A DNA stretch of 38,443 nt, from contig CALYAM010000003.1 of assembly GCA_944393565.1 (NCBI GenBank), forward strand, positions 1 to 38,443, given 5' to 3'. The notes beneath the pieces are model-generated. The model worked only from the letters and a program-made list of their open reading frames with translations. It was not told the DNA's origin and made no database searches. This document shows, piece by piece, positions 8,390 through 15,022 of this stretch (position 1 is its first letter; each line of letters begins with the position of its first letter). The position numbers were made by a program, and so were the translations under genes. This DNA comes from an uncultured Clostridia bacterium (GTDB lineage: Bacteria > Bacillota > Clostridia > TANB77 > CAG-508).

Positions 8390-9115
8390 TTAACTTAATG
8401 TTCTTATATGCTCTATTACAATAACTCCTTCATATTTCGGTATATTTACTGAATTTGATTTTTTTACTTCTTTTACGATTCCTAATCGTTGTAGAGTATC
8501 TAAACTTGCTCCTAAGGTTGTAAGTGCTCCCATTATCCCCTCTGGTGAGCCTATGGCTTTTATAACAAATGGTTGGCTTACCTTTTCTCCATTAATTCTT
8601 ACAACATTTCCATCACATACAATTCCTGTTGTACTCACTATTCTTTGGTTATTTATCGCAATGGCATCAACACCTGCATTTTTTATATCGTTTATAAGCT
8701 GAATTAAATCATCATCATGAACTACATAATCCATAATGTTTCCAGTTGTAAGTCCATCTACACTTTGAAGTTTGTTATCCTCTAGTGTTATTTCAATTCC
8801 TTTACCTGTTAAGTCAGTAAAGCCAAGTAATCTATTTGCAGTCTTTAGTTCTTCTCTTGTAGTTGTTGCAGACTCATCATTTTCCGTTACTTTTTTCCTT
8901 ATTTTTTCTAGTTTCTTTTCTTCTTCTTGAACTTTAGCATAAACTATATCATAATTTTCTTTCCATCTTAATACTTCATCCCTTAAACGGTTTTCCGAAA
9001 ACGAACCTGATGCTGTCTTATTTGCTTCAGCAATTGTTTTAAGCTGTATGCATGTTGCAAATGTTAAAATCATACATACAGCACCTAGCAATATCCCAAT
9101 TTTCGTTTTATTCAT
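8390..9115 (-). CDS. DUF881 family protein (YlxW/YlxX-like), first copy
   Basis: Paralogue of the next gene with the same plan: one membrane anchor near residues 7-25, a coiled coil from about 40 to 85, then the DUF881 core (GFTDLTGKGIEITLEDNKL, AIAINNQRIV, VIKAIGSPEGIMGAL). I chose the ATG at 9115 (MNKTKIGILL), which puts the anchor at the very N-terminus; a start at 9142 would add nine odd residues (MHEGGNGIK) that are really the ribosome-binding site. The GGAGG is then 13 nt away, longer than usual. It is 86 bp downstream of ftsQ. Confidence 0.88.
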   Translation of the reverse strand: MNKTKIGILLGAVCMILTFATCIQLKTIAEANKTASGSFSENRLRDEVLRWKENYDIVYAKVQEEEKKLEKIRKKVTENDESATTTREELKTANRLLGFTDLTGKGIEITLEDNKLQSVDGLTTGNIMDYVVHDDDLIQLINDIKNAGVDAIAINNQRIVSTTGIVCDGNVVRINGEKVSQPFVIKAIGSPEGIMGALTTLGASLDTLQRLGIVKEVKKSNSVNIPKYEGVIVIEHIRTLS

Positions 9116-9201
9116 TTTGATACCATTTCCTCCCTCATGCACACAAGATTTTCAAAATTATCTATTCTTTATTATACAACTTTTATTTTAATAACACAAT
9201 A

Positions 9202-10215
9202 TCATACTTTTTCTCTTGTATAAACATCGTCTTCATTTATATCGCCATTTATAAATACTTCTGATTCAATTCCTTGTTCCATCTCAAGAATTTTTGTCAA
9301 ATACATAATCCTTGTGTTAATATTACTTGCATCTCCTAAATAAACTATCTTTTTTTCTCCTTCAAGTATTAGTGTATAATTATTCTTATCAGATATATCA
9401 ATTTTTGTAATTTTTTCTCCAATATCATAACTGTTAGCAGTTTCCATAATTTTTAAAACACTTTCTAATTTGTATAAATCATTATTGCATAGTCTATTTC
9501 CAGGTTTTAGCTCCTCTATTGGTGTTTCGTATCCTGTAATTATCGGTGAATTTATTTTGTTTTCATTTGTTTCAAGTATATAGCCTTGATTATTAATATA
9601 TACAAAACCGTTTATTAATTCTAACATGTATGTTGCTTTTCTTTCCTGTACCGTTATTAAAATTTCATTTGGTAATTTTCTTTTTATTTCTACGCTTTCT
9701 ATATATGCATTTTCTTTTATGTTTTTTTCTGCTTGTCCTATTTTAATTCTAAAAGTATTTTCTTCCGTACTAATACCAGATAGACTAATAATCTCATTTG
9801 TCGAAATTAGGTTATTGTTTTCAACAGTAATTTTCTTTATATTAAATATTGGTGACATCAAAAAATAAACTGTAGAACCCAAGATTAATAAAAATAAAAA
9901 TATATATTCTAAAATTTTTATTTTATTTTTTTGTTCTTTGTCTGTGATTTTGTTATTTCTTTTTGAATTTTTTTTATTTTCTCTGCTAACAACATTTTTC
10001 TTCTTTTTTTCTTTTTTCTTATTTTTTTCTTTTTTTTCTATCTTATGTAATCCAATTACAATCTCATCATCAAAATTAAAAACTTCACTTTTTTGTTTTT
10101 TATGTTTTTTCCCTTTTATGGCAGGTTTTGACATACCTGCCACATCTTTGTTTTTTTTCTTATGTTCTTCTGGTACATATAGCAAGTCTATGTCTTTTGC
10201 TTTTGATTTTTTCAA
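9202..10215 (-). CDS. ftsQ: cell division protein FtsQ/DivIB
   Basis: Bitopic divisome protein. The 337-residue product has an unusually long cytoplasmic tail of ~100 residues that is extremely Lys-rich, one membrane segment near 102-121 (LEYIFLFLLILGSTVYFL), then the POTRA domain (FNIKKITVENNNLISTNEII, VEIKRKLPNEILITVQER) and the beta domain (YINNQGYIL, KITKIDISDKNNYTLIL). B. subtilis DivIB is about 263 residues; the extra length here is in the basic tail. The start overlaps the murA stop by 4 bp. Confidence 0.92.
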   Translation of the reverse strand: MKKSKAKDIDLLYVPEEHKKKNKDVAGMSKPAIKGKKHKKQKSEVFNFDDEIVIGLHKIEKKEKNKKKEKKKKNVVSRENKKNSKRNNKITDKEQKNKIKILEYIFLFLLILGSTVYFLMSPIFNIKKITVENNNLISTNEIISLSGISTEENTFRIKIGQAEKNIKENAYIESVEIKRKLPNEILITVQERKATYMLELINGFVYINNQGYILETNENKINSPIITGYETPIEELKPGNRLCNNDLYKLESVLKIMETANSYDIGEKITKIDISDKNNYTLILEGEKKIVYLGDASNINTRIMYLTKILEMEQGIESEVFINGDINEDDVYTREKV

Positions 10216-11474
10216 TTTTTATCACCTTCTTCTATTTTAATATTCGCTCCGATTGAATTTAATTTTTTATCTAAATTTTCATAGCCTCTTAATATATATT
10301 CAATATTGTTAATTTTCGTCTTTCCTTTTGCTTGTAATCCTGCAATCACCATTGCAGCTCCCCCTCTTAAATCTGTTGCAAGTACCTCTGCTCCAGATAA
10401 TCTTTTAACTCCTTTTATAATTGCCATTTTCCCTTCTATTGTTATCTTTGCTCCCATTCTGATAAGTTCATTTGTGTACTTATATCTGTTTTCAAAAATT
10501 GTTTCTATAATAACACTAGTTCCTTTAGCAGTTGTAAGCATCGCTCCAAATATTGATTGCATATCAGTTGGGAATCCTGGATATGGCAATGTTTTTATTT
10601 CAGTTGAAATTAATTTTCTTGGTGCTATTAGGCTTATCTTATCTTTTTTTACTTCTGTTTTACAACCACATTCTTCAAGTTTACTCAAAATTGGACTTAT
10701 ATGATCTGGAATTGCATTTTTCAGTTCTATTGTTCCTCCTGTAATTGCTGCACTACATAGCAGAGTGCCTGCCTCAATTCGGTCTGGCATAATTGTATAG
10801 CTTACCTCTTTTAGCTTATTTACACCTTTTATCTTTATTATATTTGTTCCTGCACCTTCTACAATTGCACCCATTTTGTTTAAAAAATTTTGCAAGTCCA
10901 CTATTTCTGGCTCCATTGCAGCATTTGTAATTACAGTTTCCCCTTCTGCATAAACAGATGCGAGCATTAAATTTTCAGTTGCACCAACACTTGGAAAGTC
11001 CAAGTGAATTTCTGTCCCTATTATTTTATCACAACTACATCTAATAAATCCACCCTCTTCTATAATATTTATTCCCAATTTTCTAAATCCACTTAAATGC
11101 AAATCAATTGGTCTCGTTCCAATATCACAACCACCTGGGTATGAAAAAATAGCATTTTTAAATCTCCCTATTATTGCACCTGCCATTATCACAGAAGAAC
11201 GCATTTGTCGCATTAGTGGATATGGAATTTCATATGATGTTATATTTGAGGAGTCTATTAATATTTTATTGTTTGTTTTCTTTACTTTACATCCCAATAT
11301 TTTTAGGATTTTTAATGCTATTTGGATATCATGTATAGTAGGTACATTATATAATTTGCTTTGGTTTCCATTTAGCATACTTGCTGCTATTATTGGAAGT
11401 GATGCGTTTTTAGAACCTGATACTTTTACCTCACCTTCTAGCTTATTTCCTCCTTGTATTATATAATTTAACAT
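10212..11474 (-). CDS. murA: UDP-N-acetylglucosamine 1-carboxyvinyltransferase MurA
   Basis: Catalyses the first committed step of peptidoglycan synthesis, enolpyruvyl transfer from PEP to UDP-GlcNAc in the cytoplasm. At 420 residues it is of normal size. The N-terminal GGNKLEGEVKVSGSKNASLP contains the catalytic-fold Lys-Asn, and the active-site Cys (fosfomycin target) lies in the loop YPGGCDIGTRPIDLH near residue 117. Further family motifs are TENLMLASVYAEG, PYPGFPTDMQ and RGGAAMVIAGLQAKG. It is first in the leftward division operon, overlapping ftsQ by 4 bp. Confidence 0.97.
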   Translation of the reverse strand: MLNYIIQGGNKLEGEVKVSGSKNASLPIIAASMLNGNQSKLYNVPTIHDIQIALKILKILGCKVKKTNNKILIDSSNITSYEIPYPLMRQMRSSVIMAGAIIGRFKNAIFSYPGGCDIGTRPIDLHLSGFRKLGINIIEEGGFIRCSCDKIIGTEIHLDFPSVGATENLMLASVYAEGETVITNAAMEPEIVDLQNFLNKMGAIVEGAGTNIIKIKGVNKLKEVSYTIMPDRIEAGTLLCSAAITGGTIELKNAIPDHISPILSKLEECGCKTEVKKDKISLIAPRKLISTEIKTLPYPGFPTDMQSIFGAMLTTAKGTSVIIETIFENRYKYTNELIRMGAKITIEGKMAIIKGVKRLSGAEVLATDLRGGAAMVIAGLQAKGKTKINNIEYILRGYENLDKKLNSIGANIKIEEGDKN

Positions 11475-11541
11475 TTTCTCTTCCCCCTTTTACATTTTTG
11501 TTATATCTTATGTACTCTTTACATAAAAGGTGTTCCCATTT

Positions 11542-11570
11542 TTTACAAAAGTTAGTTTTAATTTGATAAA
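11542..11570 (+). promoter_or_regulatory. promoter of the 6S-like RNA
   Basis: TTTACA (11542-11547) and GATAAA (11565-11570) are 17 bp apart. A start near 11577 would begin just before the conserved RNA segment. The -35 is close to consensus, the -10 matches 4 of 6. Confidence 0.5.
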
Positions 11571-11576
11571 TACGTA

Positions 11577-11806
11577 AAAGTAAGAAAGGCATTTCGCAGG
11601 GCTAGTCTCTGGAGCAACTGCGAAATACATGTCCTCGCTTTGTGCTCGGACGGCCCAAGGAAGCCTAACCTTGTTGTATACGGAAAAATCGTTAAAAATA
11701 TTGAAATATCAAAGAAAAAGTCGATTTTTCCTATACAATAAAAAGTACAAGATAAAGGAGAGAGCCTTTGCAATTTTAGACTCTCTCCTTTATCTTGTAT
11801 TTTTTG
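11577..11806 (+). ncRNA. ssrS: probable 6S RNA
   Basis: The segment 11591-11671 resembles 6S RNA, which binds sigma-A polymerase. TTCGCAGGGCTAGTCTCTGG parallels the E. coli 6S stretch TTCGCAAGCGGGCCAGTCCC, and TGCTCGGACGG followed by GGAAGCCTAACC parallels its CTCGGTCCGTCCGAGAAGCC. ATTTCGCAG / CTGCGAAAT form a local stem, and TTGTATA-GGAAAAATCG pairs with CGATTTTTCC-TATACAA at 11673-11737. The unit is preceded by a promoter and ends in a strong terminator. The mature ends are not known; the mature RNA may end before the terminator. The alignment was made from memory, so a covariance-model search would settle it. No credible protein is encoded here. Confidence 0.7.
11746..11806 (+). terminator. 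rho-independent terminator of the 6S-like RNA
   Basis: A perfect 19-bp stem: 11746-11764 (TACAAGATAAAGGAGAGAG) against 11781-11799, with a 16-nt loop, followed by a six-T run. The stem also works leftward, so it may be bidirectional. Confidence 0.85.
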
Positions 11807-11902
11807 TTGCAGAATGTATTTTTATTTAATAGCTCTACGTCCATACTTTTTTATTTTAGTATAAGGTAACTAATTTATGTGTTTTATTCCAGTACATATA
11901 AA

Positions 11903-12253
11903 CTATATGTTGGTTTTAGAATTATAATATTTTTCCAGTCCCTCCCTTATAGCTATATTTAACAGTTTATATACTGATATGTCATATTTTTCTCTTAATG
12001 TTTCCAGTTTTTTGTACATTGATTCTCTTATTATTATTGATCTTACTATGTTTATTTCCGTTTTTTCTTTTTTATAAATTATTATTTTATCTGGCAATTC
12101 TAAACTGTCTATGCATGCATCTATAATTTTATTTACAGAAGCATCTAGTTCATTAGCTGAAATATTTTTTAGCTTTTCATATAAACTCCCTTCTATTTCA
12201 ACTGACTTTTTACACCATTTCTCTTTTGCATAAAATCGCTCATACCATTCCAT
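11903..12253 (-). CDS. small protein with two ribbon-helix-helix-like segments
   Basis: The 116-residue protein has no family name I can give with certainty. Two segments look like ribbon-helix-helix (Arc/CopG-type) DNA-binding units in tandem: KSVEIEGSLYEKLKNISA then DASVNKIIDACIDSLE (about 16-52), and RSIIIRESMYKKLETLRE then ISVYKLLNIAIREGLEKY (about 70-110). In each, a short beta strand precedes two helices. Start ATG at 12253 has AAAGGAG upstream and a TATAAT near 12270 on the minus strand. It is divergent from the DGR operon across a 148-bp gap, so it may repress that operon or itself. No membrane or enzyme motifs are present. Confidence 0.7.
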   Translation of the reverse strand: MEWYERFYAKEKWCKKSVEIEGSLYEKLKNISANELDASVNKIIDACIDSLELPDKIIIYKKEKTEINIVRSIIIRESMYKKLETLREKYDISVYKLLNIAIREGLEKYYNSKTNI

Positions 12254-12326
12254 TAAATCGTCTCCTTTTGCTCGAATTATATATTATTTCGTACCTCATT
12301 TTAACCATCCTTTTATCTTATTTGGC

Positions 12327-12368
12327 CAACCCTTAGGGGTTGATTTTTGTTTTTTATTGTTTTATAAT
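12327..12368 (+). promoter_or_regulatory. DGR operon promoter overlapped by a palindrome (operator candidate)
   Basis: TTGATT (12340-12345) and TATAAT (12363-12368) are 17 bp apart, with a start near 12375. The hairpin/palindrome CAACCC-TTAG-GGGTTG (12327-12342) overlaps the -35. Followed by T-rich DNA it could also act as a terminator for rightward transcription, but nothing upstream on this strand needs one except leakage from the 6S unit. An operator role is equally possible. Confidence 0.55.
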
Positions 12369-12401
12369 TTTAGTAAATATTAATTTAGGAGGTGATTTGT
12401 T

Positions 12402-12590
12402 GTGAATTCTCTAAGACAAGTACGTCTCAATTTAGGCTATACTCTAAGAGAAGTAGCTGAAAAGTCTAATATCTCTGAAGGTTATTTATGTCATTTAGAA
12501 AACGGTTCAAAATCCAATCCTAGCAAAACCGTGATGGATTCAATTGCCAAAGCTTTAAATACAAAAGCATATCTATTATTTTACTTATAA
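12402..12590 (+). CDS. small XRE-family helix-turn-helix protein
   Basis: A 62-residue Cro/CI-type DNA-binding domain and little else: LRQVRLNLGYTLREVAEKS then ISEGYLCHLENGSKSNPS carries the helix-turn-helix, and TVMDSIAKALNTKAYLLF the last helix. The start is GTG at 12402, set by a full Shine-Dalgarno (AGGAGGTGA) 6 nt upstream. It is the first gene of the DGR operon, 16 bp before the MutS-like gene, and probably controls the operon from the palindromic promoter just upstream. Confidence 0.88.
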   Translation: MNSLRQVRLNLGYTLREVAEKSNISEGYLCHLENGSKSNPSKTVMDSIAKALNTKAYLLFYL

Positions 12591-12606
12591 TGGGAGGAAA
12601 ATACTA

Positions 12607-13011
12607 ATGAGTAAACTTTATAAGAAGTATAAAGAACTTAAATATAAAAATCCAGATTCTGTCATCTTATTTAAAAGTGGAATTTTCTATATAGCTTTAG
12701 AAAATGATGCTATATTTTTGTCTGAAAAATTAGGTTTAAAACTATCTTTTTTTAACAATGAAATATCAAAGTGTGGTTTTCCTGTTTCTCGTTTTTCATT
12801 TTACAGTCACTTATTAAATGAGCTTTCTATACCATATGTTGTTTTTGATTCACAATCGTCACTTTCTCCTTATGATATTAATCAGGCTGAATTAAATAGT
12901 GTTATTTCATATATTCTAAGTCTAAATTTGAATTGTATTACTTATCGTGAATCTTTTGATATACTTCAGAGAATTCAAGAAATGCTAAAAAAAAATTTAC
13001 GCGGAGGGTAA
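12607..13011 (+). CDS. MutS domain I-like DGR accessory protein (MSL type)
   Basis: A 134-residue stand-alone version of the MutS mismatch-recognition domain. YKELKYKNPDSVILFKSGIF aligns with the MutS start (Y..LK...P..LLF..GDFYE), DAIFLSEKLGLKLSF with the DA...S..L...L segment, CGFPVSRFSFYSHLLNE with the AG(I/V)PYHA...YL.KL segment, and IPYVVFD with the strand ending in ICE. MutS domains II-V, including the ATPase, are missing. In the Phe-X-Glu motif that probes mismatches, Phe is kept but the sequence is GIFYIAL, so Glu is Ile. As I recall, MutS-like (MSL) open reading frames have been reported with DGRs. RBS GGGAGG. The stop is 6 bp before avd. It may act on mismatched cDNA/target duplexes, which is inference. 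Confidence 0.75.
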   Translation: MSKLYKKYKELKYKNPDSVILFKSGIFYIALENDAIFLSEKLGLKLSFFNNEISKCGFPVSRFSFYSHLLNELSIPYVVFDSQSSLSPYDINQAELNSVISYILSLNLNCITYRESFDILQRIQEMLKKNLRGG

Positions 13012-13019
13012 AATTTAAA

Positions 13020-13382
13020 ATGTCAGGAAATAAACAGACTAATCTTATTATTTACCAAAAATATCTTGAAATGATTTACTATACAAATGATTTAGTTAGG
13101 AAGTATCCAAAATCGGAGACTTTTGCTTTGGTGGAAGAAATTAAACATACCATGTACTCAGGTTTACGTCTTCTAATATATGGTTTAAAGCTTTACAATA
13201 TAAAAGAGAAATTAAAGTATTTGAATGAGCTTGATATAAATTTAAACTTAATGAAAGTGCATATACGCCTTTCTTATAAGTATCACCATATTAGTATGCA
13301 AAATTATACAACGTGGAGTAATAAAATCACTGAAATTTGTAATTTATTAGGAGGTCTTATAAACTCATGCCTAAAAAGATAA
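13020..13382 (+). CDS. avd: DGR accessory variability determinant Avd
   Basis: Avd is the small four-helix-bundle partner (bAvd fold) that binds DGR reverse transcriptase and template RNA and is needed for mutagenic homing. The 120-residue protein is almost all helix with typical spacing: TNLIIYQKYLEMIYYTNDLVRKYPKSE (helix 1), ALVEEIKHTMYSGLRLLIYGLK (helix 2), IKEKLKYLNELDINLNLMKVHIRLSY (helix 3) and YTTWSNKITEICNLLGGLINS (helix 4), matching the Avd pattern. It lies directly upstream of the RT and overlaps its start by 16 bp, the usual avd-RT order. Confidence 0.9.
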   Translation: MSGNKQTNLIIYQKYLEMIYYTNDLVRKYPKSETFALVEEIKHTMYSGLRLLIYGLKLYNIKEKLKYLNELDINLNLMKVHIRLSYKYHHISMQNYTTWSNKITEICNLLGGLINSCLKR

Positions 13383-14401
13383 AAAATTGCTTCGACAAAA
13401 ATATTAATTTTTCGAAATTTTTGTCAGCTTTTTACAGAGCCAAAAAGCAAAAGACATATAAAAATGAAGTAATACAATTTGAAATGAATTTAGAAAATAA
13501 TTTGATAAATCTTATGAATAAAATTAAAAACAACGTATATAAATTAGGAAACTATTATCAATTTAAGATATATGAGCCAAAAGAAAGAATAATCCAAGCT
13601 TTGCCGTTTGTTGATCGTATTGTGCATCAATGGTATGTAGAAGAATTCATTAAGCCATATATTGTTCCCAAATTTATTTTTGCTTCATATGCATGTTTAA
13701 GCAATAAAGGTACTCATAAAGCTGTTGATGATTTACAAAAGCAAATGAGGATAATGTGGCGAAACACAAAAAATTTCTGGATTTTAAAGTGTGATATAAA
13801 AAAGTTTTTTAATTCTATAAGCCCTAACATTTTGTATTCTATTATGCAAAAATACATAAAAGATAAAAAGCTTTTAAGATTTACAAAACTTCTTATTTTC
13901 TGTAATAGAGGCTCAGCCGAAGTTGGAATTCCTATTGGAAATTATACATCTCAATTTTTTGCCAATATTTATCTTACTGAACTTGATTATTATATTAAAC
14001 GCGATTTAAAAATTCGTTTTTATGTACGTTACATGGATGATTTTATTTTGTTATTAAATACAAAAGAAGAATGTAGAACTATAAAAAAGAAAATTGATGA
14101 TTTTTTAAATAATAAACTTTTATTAGAACTTAATTATAAATCTCGATATTACCCGTTTTCAATGGGTGTTAATTTTTGTGGTTATAGAATCTTTACAACA
14201 CATAGGTTGCTTAGAAATTCATCAAAGAAAAAAATAAAAAATAATGTTAAAAAGTGGAACAAGCTTTGGGCAAAAAATAATCTTTCTTTTCCAGATACCA
14301 TTCAAAGCTTAAATTCATGGCTTGGTCATGCTTCTCATTGTAACTCATATCATTTGCAGCAAAAAGTATTAAGCAAGTGTAATTTTTTGTACAAATTATA
14401 A
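13367..14401 (+). CDS. DGR-type reverse transcriptase
   Basis: RNA-directed DNA polymerase that copies the template repeat with adenine-specific errors. The 344-residue protein has the RT domains in order: PFVDRIVHQWYVEEFI (motif 1-2 region), LKCDIKKFFNSIS (motif 3, first Asp), GIPIGNYTSQFFANIYL (motif 4; the DGR hallmark [I/V/L]GxxxSQ in place of the retroviral QG), YVRYMDDFILL (motif 5, YMDD) and GVNFCGYRIF (motif 6-7). No maturase, endonuclease or integrase domain is present, which argues against a group II intron. Start ATG at 13367 follows AGGAGGTC. The gene is last in its operon and points toward the template repeat, converging with the target gene. Confidence 0.97.
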   Translation: MPKKIKNCFDKNINFSKFLSAFYRAKKQKTYKNEVIQFEMNLENNLINLMNKIKNNVYKLGNYYQFKIYEPKERIIQALPFVDRIVHQWYVEEFIKPYIVPKFIFASYACLSNKGTHKAVDDLQKQMRIMWRNTKNFWILKCDIKKFFNSISPNILYSIMQKYIKDKKLLRFTKLLIFCNRGSAEVGIPIGNYTSQFFANIYLTELDYYIKRDLKIRFYVRYMDDFILLLNTKEECRTIKKKIDDFLNNKLLLELNYKSRYYPFSMGVNFCGYRIFTTHRLLRNSSKKKIKNNVKKWNKLWAKNNLSFPDTIQSLNSWLGHASHCNSYHLQQKVLSKCNFLYKL

Positions 14402-14615
14402 GAGGGTAACTCAAAAAGTGCCCCCTTAATTATATTTTTAAAAATTTTAGTTTCAAGCTTTGGACTTTCACATATGTTACTAGAACAAAACTTTTTTTCA
14501 TGTGTTTATCTCTTATGAGAAAGGAATTAAATTTCTTGAATCCCAAAACTATTCGGAATTTTCCGTAAAAAACTCCCCTCTAAGTCTCTGCTATATTGCA
14601 GATATACTGCATTCA

Positions 14616-14768
14616 AGTACTACACACCGAGCACCGGGCGGAAGCCATAGTTGTTGTTCGTACCGCCGTTTGCGTTGTTGAAAGCAAACACACCTGCGCC
14701 AGAACCGTTATTGAAATTGCCACCACGAAGGAAAAACGGGTTCTCGAGGTAAGGAAAGTTAGCGTAGT
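14616..14768 (-). repeat. DGR template repeat (TR)
   Basis: A 153-bp segment repeated at 14870-15022 with 19 differences, all at positions that are A in TR on the minus (coding) strand. Read in the target frame it encodes 11 Asn and 3 Tyr codons that are all altered in VR. It is GC-rich against flanks of ~25-30% GC. It is 101 bp past VR and 214 bp past the RT stop; the gap 14402-14615 holds no gene, only short hairpins such as TGCAG-ATATA-CTGCA near 14598. TR and VR point the same way (minus), opposite to the RT. Confidence 0.95.
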
Positions 14769-14782
14769 ACAATTTAATCCCT

Positions 14783-14811
14783 ATTATATATAAAAATTTT
14801 TCCCGTATTTT
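14783..14811 (-). promoter_or_regulatory. weak candidate promoter for TR RNA
   Basis: On the minus strand a perfect TATAAT (14783-14788) lies 15 bp before the TR boundary, so a start would fall near the first TR base. The -35 position holds only AAAATA, so this is weak. Read-through from the target gene is the alternative source of TR RNA. Confidence 0.3.
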
Positions 14812-14869
14812 TATTTTTATGCTTTTTTTATTAACTGCCGAAAAAAGACAAGCAGATTTTCAGTGTTAT

Positions 14870-15022
14870 AGTACTACACACCGAGCACCGGGCGGAAGCC
14901 ACAGCCGCTGCCCGTACCGCCGCCCGCGTCGTAGAAAGCAAACACACCTGCGCCAGAACCGTAAAAGAAATAGCCACCACGAAGGAAAAACGGGTCCTCG
15001 AGGCAAGGAAAGTAAGCGCAGT
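14870..15022 (-). repeat. DGR variable repeat (VR) at the 3' end of the target gene
   Basis: VR covers the last ~49 codons of the target gene and its stop (14874-14876). The 29 bp at its 3' (stop-side) end are identical to TR and very GC-rich, in the place of the initiation-of-mutagenic-homing (IMH) sequence. Substitutions versus TR, in the coding sense, are 13 A-to-G and 6 A-to-T; none is at C, G or T. Resulting changes include Asn to Tyr, Asp, Gly, Ser and Phe, and Tyr to Cys. Confidence 0.95.

Noticed and set aside
11558-11773. 71-residue minus-strand open reading frame
   Set aside because: It lies antisense to the 6S-like RNA, has no ribosome-binding site and its sequence follows the RNA's conserved segments; by-product of a structured RNA.
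13367-14401. Group II intron or retron reverse transcriptase
   Set aside because: No maturase domain, intron RNA ends or msr/msd-type RNA seen. The IGxxxSQ motif, Avd and a TR/VR pair identify a DGR.
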